A program made the position numbers and the translations under genes. Source: Monoraphidium neglectum (Eukaryota; Chlorophyta; Chlorophyceae; Sphaeropleales; Selenastraceae). Taken from it: a stretch of DNA of 21,382 nt. The DNA is taken from contig NW_014012972.1 of the NCBI RefSeq assembly GCF_000611645.1, positions 1 through 21,382 of the forward strand. Reading direction: 5' to 3'. Every line of letters starts with the position of its first letter. The stretch's first letter is position 1. The notes below the pieces were generated by a model. That model was given only the letters and a program-made list of their open reading frames with translations, had not been told where the DNA came from and did not search any database. Shown here piece by piece: positions 1 to 11,204 of this stretch.

Positions 1-1575
1 GGGTGTGGGCGCCCGCACCTGCGCCCCGGGCTCGTAGTCGCGCCCAGCCGCCACCACGAATGCGTCTCTGAAGTAGTCATAGGACACCTCGGCCTGCCAG
101 CGGCACGGAAGGTGAAGGGGCAGGCGGGGCGATTAGGGGGTCAGCAGGCAGGCGGGGTGCATCAGGGCTGCCCGAGCTACTTGGATCTCGTGACTATTCT
201 TTGCTGATCAGTGGCGCCGCAAAACGCGGGGTGCGCGAGAAAGGACGCACTGCCGGCGCAGCCTCGGCTGGCCCTAGCGGCCTCCGCCGCACCAAGCCCC
301 CGCACCGCCCCGCTCTGCCGCGCCCCCGCCCACCGTCCCGCTGCTGGAGTGGTTCGCCAGGTCGATGACGGGGCACATCGCGTACTGCCGCAGCTTCTGG
401 CTCAGGATGACCTCGTACAAGATGTTGAACACAAACACGGCCACGGCCGCGCCCGCAGACTTTTCAATGCCGTCCGGCCCCTGCAGCAGCACGTTGCCAA
501 CCCCAAGAAAGGCCACCAGCCCTGCCAGCCGCAGGCGGTCCTGCAGCGTGCTCGCAACATAGGGCCCGCTGAACGTGCGGCTGCGCACGGCCGCGAGCGC
601 CCAGAAGAAGTCGGCGCGCGACGGCGGCGCCGCGCCGGGCGCGGCCGAGGCGGCGGCGCTGGCGTGGAGCGCGGCCCACTCCTGCTGCTGCTGCGCGACC
701 TGCGCAGAGGCGTGCCCACGGTGCGAGAGGGAGAGCGGCAGGGCGCGGCCGGCGCGGCGTTGCGGGGCGGCGGGTGCTGGGGCTGCCGCGGGGACGGAGG
801 GTGCGCTCCGACACGCTGCGACGCGGCGCGGCGCGGTCACGCACGAGCGCGAGGTGCTGGTAAGCGGCCCCGATCCCTGCCGTCCGGCCCCCACCGGACT
901 CGCCGTGCTCGCCCCTTCACAGGCCACCATGCCCCACTCGCCTCCTCTCCGTGCCATGCGCGCGTGCGCCCCGCACGCCATGCGGCACCGCCCCCTCACC
1001 TTCTGAATCAGGTAGGGGTACTGCAGCTGCTGCAGCCGCTCGTCACTCCACGTCACCGGGGTGTCGAGGTCCTTGGGAAGCTGCTGGAGGTACCGCTGCA
1101 GCCGCGAGGCGCCGCCCTTTGCTCGCTCAGCCAGCAGGCGGACCCCCAGCCGAGCAAACCAGGGCGCCGCGTCCCAGAATTCCGCTGTCACATACTCGGG
1201 GCAGGGGCAGCGCTGGCGCGGCGGCAGCGTGAGCGCTGCGGCGCGGGGGACGGATAGTATGAGGTCGTCGGTTTTTATGGGCGCCGCCGCCGCAAGGCCG
1301 CGCAGGCCGCCGTACGCGGCAGGCCGCAGGCGGTCAAATGCGACGCCCGCTGCTTTGGCCCAATCCAGGAAGGCAGTCGTGACGGCGTCCTGGATGTAGA
1401 CGGGGGGCTGTTGTGGCTGCTGCTTGGCGGGGGCCGCCTCGGTGGCCGGGGCGGGGGCGTCCTTTGTGGCCGGCCGCGGCGGCAGGCGGGTGCGAGGCGC
1501 GCCGCGAGCGGGCCGGGCGGCGCGCCCGCTCGGGCAGCCGCCGCGGCGCGCGTGGAGCCCCTGATGCTGGTGCAT
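1..1575 (-). CDS. SET-domain protein lysine methyltransferase, Rubisco-LSMT-like (3' end missing)
   Basis: Three exons are visible: 1575-1000, 699-334 and 93-19. All join in phase 0 with GT donors and CAG acceptors, giving 339 residues before the gene leaves the window. The ATG at 1575 opens a basic, Arg/Ala/Pro-rich stretch (about residues 1-58) that could be a plastid transit peptide. The SET core starts near residue 88 (YGGLRGLAAAAPI, then LILSVP). Residues across the first junction read YPYLIQK/VAQQQQEW, as in LSMT-type enzymes. The catalytic-type Asn-His is in PVIDLANHS (N308, H309), followed in exon 3 by AEVSYDYFRDAFVVAAGRDY. The family uses S-adenosylmethionine to methylate lysines of plastid proteins such as Rubisco large subunit or fructose-bisphosphate aldolase. 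The Rubisco-substrate-binding domain would lie outside the window, so the substrate is not decided. Family call is firm; start codon and localisation are inferred. Confidence 0.88.
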
Positions 1576-2152
1576 TGGGACCGATTATGCCTTGGATATA
1601 CTCTTAGGTCCACTCGCCGCCTTGTCCTAATGGGTCGAGCTCGAAATTGAGTTGATGTCGAGATCCGCAGTGTTACTGTACAATTCTGTTATCTTACGAG
1701 TTCAGTGGCTCTTCTAGAACGTACATACAGCTGCACAAGGTCAAAGGCCCTCGATGGCACCTAGGTGTGACATTACGGGGCCAGCCAATCGCGCCATGTG
1801 GGTCGTAGACCCCGTCGTATCACGTATTTAGACGTAAGTCTCACGCCACACTGCACCCAGTGGAAGTTCCCCAAGCGAACGTCCGCAACACAGCCCCCAC
1901 CCCCGTTCACAGCTCATGCTGAAAACAACTGCCTCAGCCCTCATTGTCCGAGGCAGCCCGCCTGACGCGCTGACTGCCGGATTCTCATCACGCACAAGTG
2001 CCCAATTTTTGATTACACAGGCGTGTCACTGAGGCCATGGATCCTCCACCACGGAGGAGTCACGCACTTGCCAGACAAAGTCAATGCGGTCAAACACCAT
2101 CCACACCAAACGCGCGCTCGCTCACCGCACCACGCTCACACACGCGTCGCTC
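1576..2152. other. Intergenic region: 3' UTR of the LRR gene and promoter side of the SET gene
   Basis: These 577 bases have no credible coding exon and are visibly less GC-rich than the flanking genes. Both neighbours are on the minus strand, so the right part should be 3' UTR of the LRR gene and the left part promoter and 5' UTR of the SET gene. An AT-rich GATATACT lies about 20 bases before the SET start, probably too close to act as a TATA box. Confidence 0.6.
2013..2017 (-). promoter_or_regulatory. Putative TGTAA poly(A) signal of the LRR gene
   Basis: The minus strand reads TGTAA here, about 136 bases after the LRR stop codon at 2153. TGTAA is the usual poly(A) signal of chlorophyte algae. 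Cleavage would be expected 10-20 bases further left. A five-base motif also occurs by chance, so the support is position and orientation only. Confidence 0.5.
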
Positions 2153-5100
2153 TCAAAACTCGACCTGCGCCAGCCCGGTCAGTGGCGACAGCGCCAGGAT
2201 TCCCTCCACCCCCAGCCCGCACCCCGCGACATCAAGGATGGACAGGCTCCGCAGCCGCGACAGCCCAGTCATGCCGCCGCCAGTCACCAGGGGGCAACCC
2301 CTGAGCTCCAGCGACGTGAGCGACGTGAGATACCCGACGTGAGCAACACCCGCGTCGCTCACGCGCGGGGTGGGCCCGAGGCGCAGCCGCAGCAGGGAGG
2401 CGTGAAGGGGGGTGAGCTGCGAGAGGCCGCGGTCAGTGAAGCGCGGGCAGTTGCGGGCGTGGAGGGCGGCGAGCGCGGTCAGGCTTGCGCCCACCACCTG
2501 CAGCGCGGCGTCGCCCAGGCGGCCGCAGCCGCTGATGTCAAGACCTGCGTAGGGTGGGGGCCGCGGGGGCGACTGATTGTCGGCTGCTCGCGGCGAGAGA
2601 TGAGGGGCAGCTGCGGCAACAGCAAAACGTGCTTCCTGGATTGGGGCGTCATGCATGGACGGGCAGTCAAATCTCCACGTTGCCGTGGCACACCCTGCCC
2701 TGCGTATGCCTTGCAGATGGGTGGTGGCGAACGCAGCCCCGTCCAACGCCCCACGCACTCGAGAGCCTTGTGAGGAGCCTCAGATGGAACACACACCCAT
2801 CGTCGAGAGCGGAACAATAAGTGAGGTCGAGCCGCCGCAGCGAAGCCGCCAGCTGCCCGGCCGCCCGCGCGCCCGCGGCGGCGAAGCAGAAGCAATGATT
2901 AATCCGCAGGGTCTCGAGCGCCCCAAGCCGCGCGAGCGGCGCCAGGCCAGCGCCGGTCAGCGTGGGGCCGTTCGGGACGAGGGCCGCCTGCAAAGCACGG
3001 CCAAAGATCTCGAGGCGCAGCAGGCGAGGCAGCAACTCCAAATGGGACAGGTGGGCGTCTGTCACGGCCTCGAATACGCTCGCATGGACCACTAAGGACG
3101 TAAGGCCGCTCAGCGTGCCAAACGGGAGCAGCAGGGCCGCCGCGCCGCTCAGGGGGTGCCCGAGCTCGAGACGCTCCAGGCGGCTCAGCAAGCGCAGGTT
3201 CTGTAGGATCCCCTCCGCCCGCCCGCGCAGCTGCCAAGGCACTGCGCCGCCGTCAATATAAGCAGTCAGCGACAGCGCGCGCAGGCGGGACCGGGCCGCG
3301 GCGGCGGCGAGGACGTCCCACGCCGCGTCCTGCTGATCCAGCGGGGCGCCGTTGTGCAAGCCGAAATGGAGGTCCAGCACCTGTATGTTGGGCAGGGCGC
3401 CGAGCTGGCGCTGCGCGCCGGGCGACGCGAGCCAGGGCCCGCGCGCAGTCAGCGCGGTCAGCGCCGCGCAGGCGCCGAGCCAGCGAAGGTCGGCCCACGA
3501 GTGGGGCCAGCCGAGCGACGAGAGGCTGAGGGAGCGAAGGCTCCCGGGCAGCGGCCGCTCGCCCCAACGCCAGCAGGCAGTGGCGGCGCCGGCTGCGTCG
3601 TCGGCGGCGGCGGCGGCAGGGGCGGCGTGGGCGTGCGCGTCGGCATGGGCGTCAGCCGGCAGGGCTGTGAGAACGCAGCGCAGCTCAAGGTGTGTCAGGC
3701 GCGTCATCTGGGATAGGGAGTCTTTCGTAGGCAGCGACGACACACACGTGTACAGGGCCTGCCGCGCCGAGGGGTGGGTCGAAAGGGCAACGTGAGGGCT
3801 GCCGCGAGGCGGCAAGGAGCGGGGCGGATTGTCTCACAATACAGGACGCCGGCAAACGAGTCAAGCGGAGCCAAAAAGATAAAGAGCCGCCAGGCAACTA
3901 GTCAAGCGCAAATGGGAAACCCGAGCCCAGGGCCCACCTCCAAATGATCCAGCGGCAGGAGGGCGTCGAGGAGGGCGTCAGCCCCGGGCGCGACGTCTGC
4001 CGGCATCGCCACCGCCAGCCGCCGCAGCCCCGGCAGCCACTGGGCGACCCCGGCCACGCCAGCCGCGGCCGCCTGGCGGTCGCGTGGGCCCGGCTGGCCG
4101 CGGCCCAGGGCGCAGCTGCCCAGCGAGAGGCAAGTGAGAAGAGTCAGAGCGCTCAGCGGCCGCAGGACATTCGGGTCAAAGCTGTGGGCGGCGGCAGCGC
4201 CGCCGCCACCGCCGCCTCCGCCGCCGCCTTGGTCGTGCGCGATGAGGCGCCGCAGGGTCGTCAGGTGCTGCAGGCTGGCCAGGCAGCCGGGGTCGCCGCC
4301 GAGCGGGGCCGGCTGCACCAGCAGGCAGCCGCTCACGTCCAGGTCAGCCAGCGGCAGCGGCGCCAGGGCGCGCAGGCCCAGGCTGGTGATCTGGAACGCG
4401 TGAGCCGGCAATCAAAACGAGCGAGGCAACCCATGAGAGTGCAAGATTGCTTGGGCGGCCGCAAGCTGATGGGGTCCACGCGCCCGGATTGGTGAGTGAA
4501 CTAGAGCTCGTGTGACTCATCACAGAACGAGGCATGACACGCCGCAACACCGAGTGTCGAGCGGGCCGTGCGAAAAAACCCCGCAAACGCAATGCAACGA
4601 ATCCATGAGGAGACGGCTTCGAGCGACCCACCCGCGGGCACCCCGCCGCGTCCAGGCGCGTGAGCCCCGCCAGCTGTGCCACCGCGATCAGCCCCGCGTC
4701 GGACACGCTGGCGCAGCGCCGCAGCCGCAGCTCCCGCAGCGTCGCCAGCCGCGCCAGCGCGATCAGGCCGCCGTCGCTGACGAGGACGCACCCGCCCAGG
4801 TCCAGGGACCGCAGCCGAGACAAGCCCGCGCCAGGTGGCGCGGCGGCCCGCTGCATTGCTGAGAGCGCGAGGCCGGCCAAGGCGTCGTCTGTGATGTGGG
4901 AGAACCCCTCCGACGCGTCAGCCGCCGCCGCGTCCCCGCCCGTCGGCACGTCGTCCTCCCAACGCCCCGGGCCGGCGCCGGCGCCAGTGGCGGGCAGCAG
5001 CGGGGAGCAGCCGAGGCGCAGGTCAGCCAGGCGGTGCAGGCGCGACAGGTCGGCGACGAGCGCGGGGTCGAGCCGCCCTGCTGCGGGGGCGCCGCCGGCG

Positions 5101-5582
5101 CCGGCGCAGCAGCAGCGCGACAGGTCCAGGACGGTCAGGTTTGGGAAGGCGGAGGAGAGGGGCCCCGGGAGCAGTGCGCGCGGCGCGAGGTGCTCCGCCG
5201 TGCGCTGGGCTGAGGCGCGCCAGGAGCGGCTCACGCCGCGGATCGACCTGCGCAGTGAGTGCTGTGCGTGAGTGCGAATGACGGCGGTGCTCGGCACCAC
5301 CTGCAGGCCTTTGAAGCCACGTTGGCTGGTGCTTGGATACGGCACGTTTCAAAATACGCACCGTGCGGTTTGAAGGCCAGCCTTCTCCATCACAGCCGCG
5401 AACACAGAGTCCGGCAAATCGTGCCACGGGGGCGCACCGCCGCTGCCTGCAACCGTGCGCCGTCCGTCCACCGCGAGCCGGCCCCAGCGCGCTTTGAGCT
5501 TAAACAGAAACCAGGTTATCGTCGCCACGATCAGTGAAGCTGTGGCGAGCCAGACGGGCAGAATCAAAATCATCGAGATCAT
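2153..5582 (-). CDS. Leucine-rich-repeat protein with N-terminal membrane anchor and F-box-like segment
   Basis: Five exons: 5582-5362, 5247-4632, 4390-3938, 3758-2759 and 2544-2153. They sum to 2682 nt, or 893 residues, and every junction keeps phase. Residues 1-27 (MISMILILPVWLATASL onward) form one hydrophobic segment ending in FKLKARWGR, consistent with a signal anchor. Residues about 54-92 resemble an F-box: WHDLPDSVFAAVMEKAG, then across intron 1 RSIRGVSRSWRASAQ. The rest is cysteine-containing-type leucine-rich repeats (AMN1-like), for example LRSLDLGGCVLVSDGGLIAL and LTRLSSLDISGCGRLGDAAL, the latter created by splicing exon 4 to exon 5. Glycine- and alanine-rich loops interrupt the repeats (poly-Gly near 4197-4235; an Ala/His/Asp loop near 3590-3660). 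F-box/LRR proteins usually select substrates for SCF ubiquitin ligases; that role is inferred, and a plain LRR protein is the alternative. The last repeat ends LTGLAQVEF directly before the stop. Confidence 0.82.
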
Positions 5583-6637
5583 CCGGCAGCCGCATCATAG
5601 CGTCGTGTAGCCTGTTTGAAAATGTGTAAGAATACAGGTGGATAGGACTTGATATCGAGCAACATAGCGGCGTGCCTGATTGCTCTCCAGGTTGAAACCC
5701 CTGCGCGCCGTGTCATTCATCGGCCATCTCGAGTTGGAGGACTGGAGCACAAAGCAGCTTGAAAGTCTGTGCCCAGCAACAGAGAACGTTGATCACAGCA
5801 AGATGTTTCAACAGCGGAGCAGCAACAATGCTTTGTACATGGCAATGTTTCCAGGACCCTCCATCTCTTTCCCCACCATCGACATGCGGTACCAAGCTCC
5901 GATTTGTGCAGTATTGGCGATCGTCTGAGGCCACACACTCCTGCAATCCACAGCATCACCCTCGCTTCAATCGCCGTACACTTTGGCGCCCTGCCAATAG
6001 CAACGACCTTAAATGGGTTGCCCCTCCGACTGCCCCTGCGAGCCACTGCAGGACAGCGCCTGCCCGCTGCACTGCCTCTGTCGACGTCCCGTCTACTGTA
6101 TGAGTTGTTTGGTGCATGCCCTTGCACAGCGAAAGACTCTGCCTATGCTTTTAGTGACAGGACTGCAGTTGGGGCTGGATGCGCAAGAGTGGCTTTCAAG
6201 CGGCCGTCGATGAGTCACGCAGTTCTCCCCCAGGGGCACCTCGCGCCATTCTGTACGTCCGGTGAAGGGTTATAGAAAGTGTTCCTCCCTCAAAGCCGTA
6301 CACAGCAGCAGTGTCGGACATGACGCCTTCCAAGGCGCGGCAGCATGAGCTGTCCCTCTGGATGGAATGTCCATCCAGCCTGGCACGGCAGCTCGAGCCC
6401 AGCTGTTCATCGCACAAAATTTGATTCCAGTTGTCGCTACCGGTTGCGAGCTCGCCCGAGTCCTCAACACTTTTTTCGTATTGCTCATACGATTGCGCTG
6501 GAACCGCTCGCATACCGGTAGTCTACTTGAGGCTCTGACAGCGAAAAATAGCCCTGCTTGCGCGGTTCACCCGCATACAGACAGAACACGAACAGTTGGG
6601 AAACCATTATCATAAATCCTTGTTGCAGCCCGCAGCC
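5583..6637. other. Divergent intergenic region between the LRR and TauE/SafE genes
   Basis: This 1055-base, relatively AT-rich stretch separates two divergent start codons and should hold both promoters and 5' UTRs. Short open frames occur in all phases, but none shows splice-compatible neighbours, low-complexity bias or a recognisable domain. A perfect 8-bp-arm inverted repeat lies at 6358-6378. No convincing TATA box was found on either side. Confidence 0.6.
6358..6378. repeat. Short inverted repeat upstream of the TauE/SafE gene
   Basis: CTGGATGG and CCATCCAG form perfect 8-bp arms around the 5-base spacer AATGT. It lies about 260 bases upstream of the transporter ATG. It could be a dimeric protein-binding site or a small hairpin in a 5' UTR; a chance palindrome is also possible. 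Confidence 0.4.
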
Positions 6638-8356
6638 ATGGCGCTGCGCCGCGCCAGCACCGCTGCAGCAGCCCAATCAGCGCGCCAGGCGGTGCCGCTG
6701 CTGCTCGCGCTGCTGGCGCTGCTGACCGGGTGCTGCGGCGAGGCGGCGTTTGGCGCCGCAACGGGGGCTGGTCCTGAGGAGCTCATGGGCCCATCAAGGC
6801 GGCTGGCTGCGACGCACAGCGGACATGGCGCCCCCGCTCCGCCCTTCTACCCCCCGGACGCCGAGCAGATCGCCATGTACATCGTGATCGCAGTCGCGCT
6901 AATAATAGCCGCCAGCGGCGGCGTGGGCGGTGAGCGGGAACCCGGGGCTTCATCCCGTGCGTGAGTAAGCCTTGCAGGACGCCCGCTTTGACCGCCCGCC
7001 GCTGGGGCGCCGCTTTTGTTCACACCTGAACAACTGGCTGCTGGCGGGATGACCAGCACCCCATCCGCTCTGTCCGAGCCGCCGTTCAAACGTGGCGCCG
7101 CTGCTCGTCCCCGCTCTCCCCGCAGGCGGCCCCATCTTGGTGCCGGTGTACCTGCTACTGGGCCGTTTCAGCAACACCACGGCGGTGGCGCTGTCCAACG
7201 CGTCCATCTTCGCGGCTTCTGTCGCCAACGTGCTGCTGGTTGTGCCGCGCAGGAGGTGCGGGCGGCGCGCCAATCTGCAGCGCAACGCGCAAGCACGTGC
7301 TCTGTCCCTCCCGAGCGTCGACTGATGCGCCGCGCGCCGCGGCGCCGTGCGCGCTTGCTTTTTGGATGCCGGGGGCGCCCTCCTCATGCAGGGCGTTTCC
7401 CGGTAGACCACCACGAAGCGGCGCGGCCCCCGCCCCAAATGCACGCAGGCGTGCAGCTCGATCAGTCGCAGCCTGTAGCTCTCAACCCCCCGCACCCGGC
7501 GCAAAACCCTGAACCCTGCCCAGGCATCCCTCCAAGGACCGACCCCTGGTGGCGTGGGACCTCATCATGCTGCTGCAGCCGCCCACCGCCATCGGCGCGA
7601 TGTGGTGCGCACCCCGCCCCCAGCAAGCAAATTAACCGCCGTGCGGCAGTGCGACGCCCTGAACGCAGCGCTTCCCCCAACAGCCGCGCCGGCTTGAGGC
7701 AGAGAGATGACCTGCCTCTCTTCCCTTCTTGCTGCGATGGCTGCGCAGGGGCGCCTATGTGAACAAGGTGGTGCCCGTGTGGATTGCGCAGGTTCTGCTG
7801 GCCCTCATGCTGACATTCATGTCTTGGCGCATCACAAACAGGTGGGTGCGGCGTGCATGTGCCCACGCACAGGGAGGGTGGGGGGGAATCGGGGCGCAAA
7901 GCGTGGGTGCGAGCAACTGGAGGCCAGTCCGGTGGCGCCGCTCTGATGCCTATCGGAGGTGCGGCCTTGCCGCATGGCAGGGGCGCGGCAGGCCGCGCCA
8001 ACCCGTGGGGATCAAAGGCGGGTTTGTCATGACGCCGAGCGCCAGCAGCCCCACCCCAGGATTCGACAGAGCAGCGGCCTCGCTGCTTGCGGGCTGCTTG
8101 CCCGGCTGGTGGCCCGCCTGACGCGCCCCTCCCCTGCACTTGACGACAGGGCGATGTTCATCTTCAAAAAGGAGTCCGCCGCGCAGGCTGCGGCTGGCGG
8201 CGCGCCGGCGGTCGCTGAGGGTGGGGCCCGCAAGGGCAAGGGCGGCAGGGCCGGCCGGCACAAGGACAGCGGCAAGGGTAAGGGGCATGACAAGGATGCT
8301 GGTCTCGGGGAGGAGGTGCAGAAAGGGAAGCAGCAGCAGCCGCCGCCGCCGCCGCC

Positions 8357-8389
<33 letters not shown>

Positions 8390-11204
8390 GGAGCAGCAGG
8401 AGCAGCCGCCAAAGCAGCGGAAAGAGCAGGAGCACAAGCAAGAGCAGGAGCAGGCGCAGCCGCAGGAGAAGGCAGAGGAACAGGAAGATCAGCAGCAGGT
8501 GCTCGAGCAGCAGATGAAGGAGCAGGCAGGGGCACCTGCCGGCACCAAGACCGCCGCCTCTTTGGTTGACCCAAAGCGCTCAGAGGCCGCCGGGGGCGGC
8601 GCCGCCGCCAGCCGCCCAGTCAGCCGGAGCACATCAGAGGGCGACGCCACCGCGACCATCGTCGCAGCCGCGGCGAGCGGCGACAGCGGCGGCACCGGCA
8701 GCGAGAGCTGCAGCGACAGCGAGGGCGAGAGCGAGGGCGAAGGCGCGGGCAGCAGGCCTGCCGGGGCGGGCGCCGCGCCCGCCGTCCCAGTGGAGACGGC
8801 AGGGCTTGGCCTGAGGCAGTGGGCGTCGCGCGACCTTCCAACCCTCGAAATCGATATTGTCACGGCGGGCAGCGGCCTCTGGAGCATGTGCGAGGCCATG
8901 CCGGCCGTGGCGGGGGACGAGGGCGACGCGCACGCACCCGGCGCGCGCCAGGCCGCGGCCGACGCGTCCCCGCGGCCGTCGACCCCTCCGCCCACGCCGC
9001 CGCCGCCGCCGTCCGAGGCGGAGAGCCGGCTCGCGTACGCGCCGCCCGAGGAGCGCCCCGAGGGCGACTGCGACCCGGACGTCGGCGGCGGCGCGGTGCG
9101 CGGCGTGCCCGTCGGCGGCCCGACCAGCGCCGGCGAGGGCGGCGCTGCAGGCGCCGCCGAGGGCGCGGGCGCGCCGCTGCCGGCGCCGGAGGTTGCTGAG
9201 GAACGGCTGGCGTCGGATCTTCGGCGCGTGCTGAAGGGGGAGGCGCGACAGGTCCCGCCGTGGCACGCGGCGGGGCTGCTGCTGATGTGCGGGACGCTGC
9301 TGGTGACGACGCTATTCAGCAAGCTGCAGCCGTGTGGCGGCGCACGGTTCTGGGGGATCCAGGCGGCGGCGGTGCCGGTGCTGCTGGGGCTGGCGGTGGC
9401 GGCGCGGCGGTACGTGCTGCGCAAGGCGCGGGTCAAGAAGGCCGCGCAGGTGGGAGTGGGGGGTGTTGTGGTCGCGCAGGCGTGGTGCTGGCGTGAGCAC
9501 GCACGCACTCGTGTGTGACTGGAGGGGGCGTGCGGGGCCGGGGGAGTGGTACGCGTGGGCCAGCAGACATTGGGATGCGGGTGCAGCGGTGCGTCCAGCC
9601 GCGCAGGTCGGCCTTCTTTTGATCCCCCGACTCTCATGCCGACCTGTGGCGCCGGTCCTTTGTGCTGACCTGGGCGGCCGCGGTCCCGATGGCACGCTGG
9701 CATCACTGACGCGCACGCGCGCCCGGGGCCACCTGTAGGTGGACTGGACCGGGGAGATCAAGTGGACGCGGCGCAACACGGTGCTGTTCCCGGCCATATC
9801 CGTCATGGCCGGCGTCATCGCGGTGAGTGCAGCAGCACGGGTGACGCACTGGCGCCCCCCTCGCGCGCGGCTTTCGTCCGCACTCCTGGCGAACCTGCCA
9901 GATCGCCAGATCGCATGCCGCCGGCGTCGCTGGTCTAGGCCGATGCCGCCACGACCCCCACTGCCCAGATTCTTGCGTCAAAGTGAAGTGCATGTGATCG
10001 TCAACCCCGCTCGCTCGTCTCGCCCTCCCTCCTCCCTTTGCGGCGACCAGGGCGTGTTTGGCCTCGGTGGTGGCATCGTGTTCACACCCCTTATGGTGAA
10101 GACCCACGCCGAGCGTGCCGCCCAGCGCCTCGCAGCGCGCTGCCTCGGGGCAACCGCCTGAGACGGGGGCTGCCCCTGAATGCTCGCCGCCACTCCGCCG
10201 CAGCCCTTTGTTTGTGCTCACATCCCCACTTTTCATCACACCAATGCGCTCTCTCGCTGGGCTTTGCTCTGCTTCCTGCCTGCAGCTGGAGCTGGGCACC
10301 CACCCGCAGGTCACAGCAGCCACCACGCAGACCATGCTCCTCTTCACCACCGGCGCAACCACCGTCGTCTTTGCACAGGTGCTCAGGCAGCCCCCCCCCC
10401 CCCAGCCATCTGCCAAAGCGGCTGCGCGCTCCTCAGGGTTTTGGGGCGCCCGCGGGCACGCCTGCTTGTCGCCGCGCGCTGTCGGCCCCCATGACGCCAC
10501 TGGTTCCCACCCCCCATAGTACATCGGCGCCTGCGCAGCGGCTGGCTGCCTGAGCCGCCCACCGTGCGGCTGTGCGAGCCCTGTGTCCACAGCCGCCGTG
10601 CTCCCTGCCTCTGTGTCCACTGGAAAGCCAGCAATGACTAAACCTGCACCCCACCCCTTACCGCCCCCCCCCCCAAAATACGCCCCAAAGATGGGTGACA
10701 TCCCTTGGGACTTTGCCGGCGTCATCATGGGCATCGCATTTGTCAGGTGACGCGCGGGCTGCTGCCTGGGCCGGGCCTGTCGCGGGCGCGCGGCTCCCAA
10801 GTGCTCTGTTGCGCGATGCCTGCGAACGCCATGCCCTTGGGCGTGCTGCGCCATCCCTGCGCGGCTGCTCTTCCAGCGACAAGGCCGATGGCGTGCGCCA
10901 GCGGCACACCCGCAACCAGTGGCTGCTGCGCCCCTTGCGCACCCGACAACCCCTGATCTCTCCAACCGCCAGCCCCGCTGAACCACCCTCCCTCGCTCCT
11001 CCCCCTCACCCCTACAGCACCCTGTTTGGTCAGGTCGCGATCGACGCCCTCATCCGCCGCACCGGCCGCGGCTCTGTCGTCGTCATCGTGCTGGCCGCCT
11101 TCTTCACGTGCGCCTGCCTGCTCGCCTGCTACGTCGCCGCCCGCAGCGTCGTCGCGTTCGCGACGAGCGCAGACCACTCGATCCGGGCGCCTGGCGTGTG
11201 CTGA
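6638..11204 (+). CDS. TauE/SafE-family membrane transporter with a very large low-complexity loop
   Basis: Eleven exons: 6638-6929, 7126-7255, 7524-7604, 7749-7841, 8150-9449, 9739-9822, 10051-10095, 10286-10378, 10520-10597, 10691-10746 and 11018-11204. Together they are 2439 nt, about 812 residues. The ATG at 6638 has a strong context (GCAGCCATGG) and opens a signal-peptide-like segment. The family signature occurs twice, as expected for the two halves: GGVGGGPILVPVYLLLG, made by joining exons 1 and 2, and GVFGLGGGIVFTPLM in exon 7. The join RRHPSKDRPLVAWDLIMLLQ, and LELGTHPQVTAATTQTMLLF, also match plant and algal members. The family moves sulfite, sulfonates or other organic anions; the substrate here is unknown. 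Residues about 200-567 are one hydrophilic loop, far longer than usual. Exon 9 and the exact exon 3 donor (7604, or 7599 nearby) are uncertain; the other joins are firm. No TGTAA was seen downstream. Confidence 0.88.
8331..8387 (+). repeat. Coding CAG/CCG trinucleotide repeat
   Basis: Within exon 5 of the transporter gene the DNA reads three CAG, six CCG and ten CAG codons without a break. They encode Gln3-Pro6-Gln10 (residues about 260-278). A further roughly 130 bases are rich in CAG, GAG and AAG codons, giving a Gln/Glu/Lys-rich, probably helical or disordered stretch. Pure trinucleotide tracts of this kind often vary in length between strains. Confidence 0.95.

Noticed and set aside
211..1257. 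A 348-codon plus-strand frame opposite the SET gene
   Set aside because: It is the antisense shadow of the methyltransferase exons and introns; composition is Arg/Ala/Pro from GC bias and it has no domain, while the minus strand has the SET motifs with matching splice phases.
5625..5629. Plus-strand TGTAA as a poly(A) signal
   Set aside because: There is no plus-strand gene ending upstream of it, and it lies in the divergent promoter region.
8489..9706. A 405-codon minus-strand frame opposite transporter exon 5
   Set aside because: It runs across the transporter's exon 5, the following intron and beyond, and its Ser/Ala/Pro-rich product mirrors the low-complexity sense sequence.
9703..10986. 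A 427-codon minus-strand frame across transporter exons 6-10
   Set aside because: It ignores exon structure and lies opposite strongly conserved TauE/SafE motifs; no domain is recognisable.
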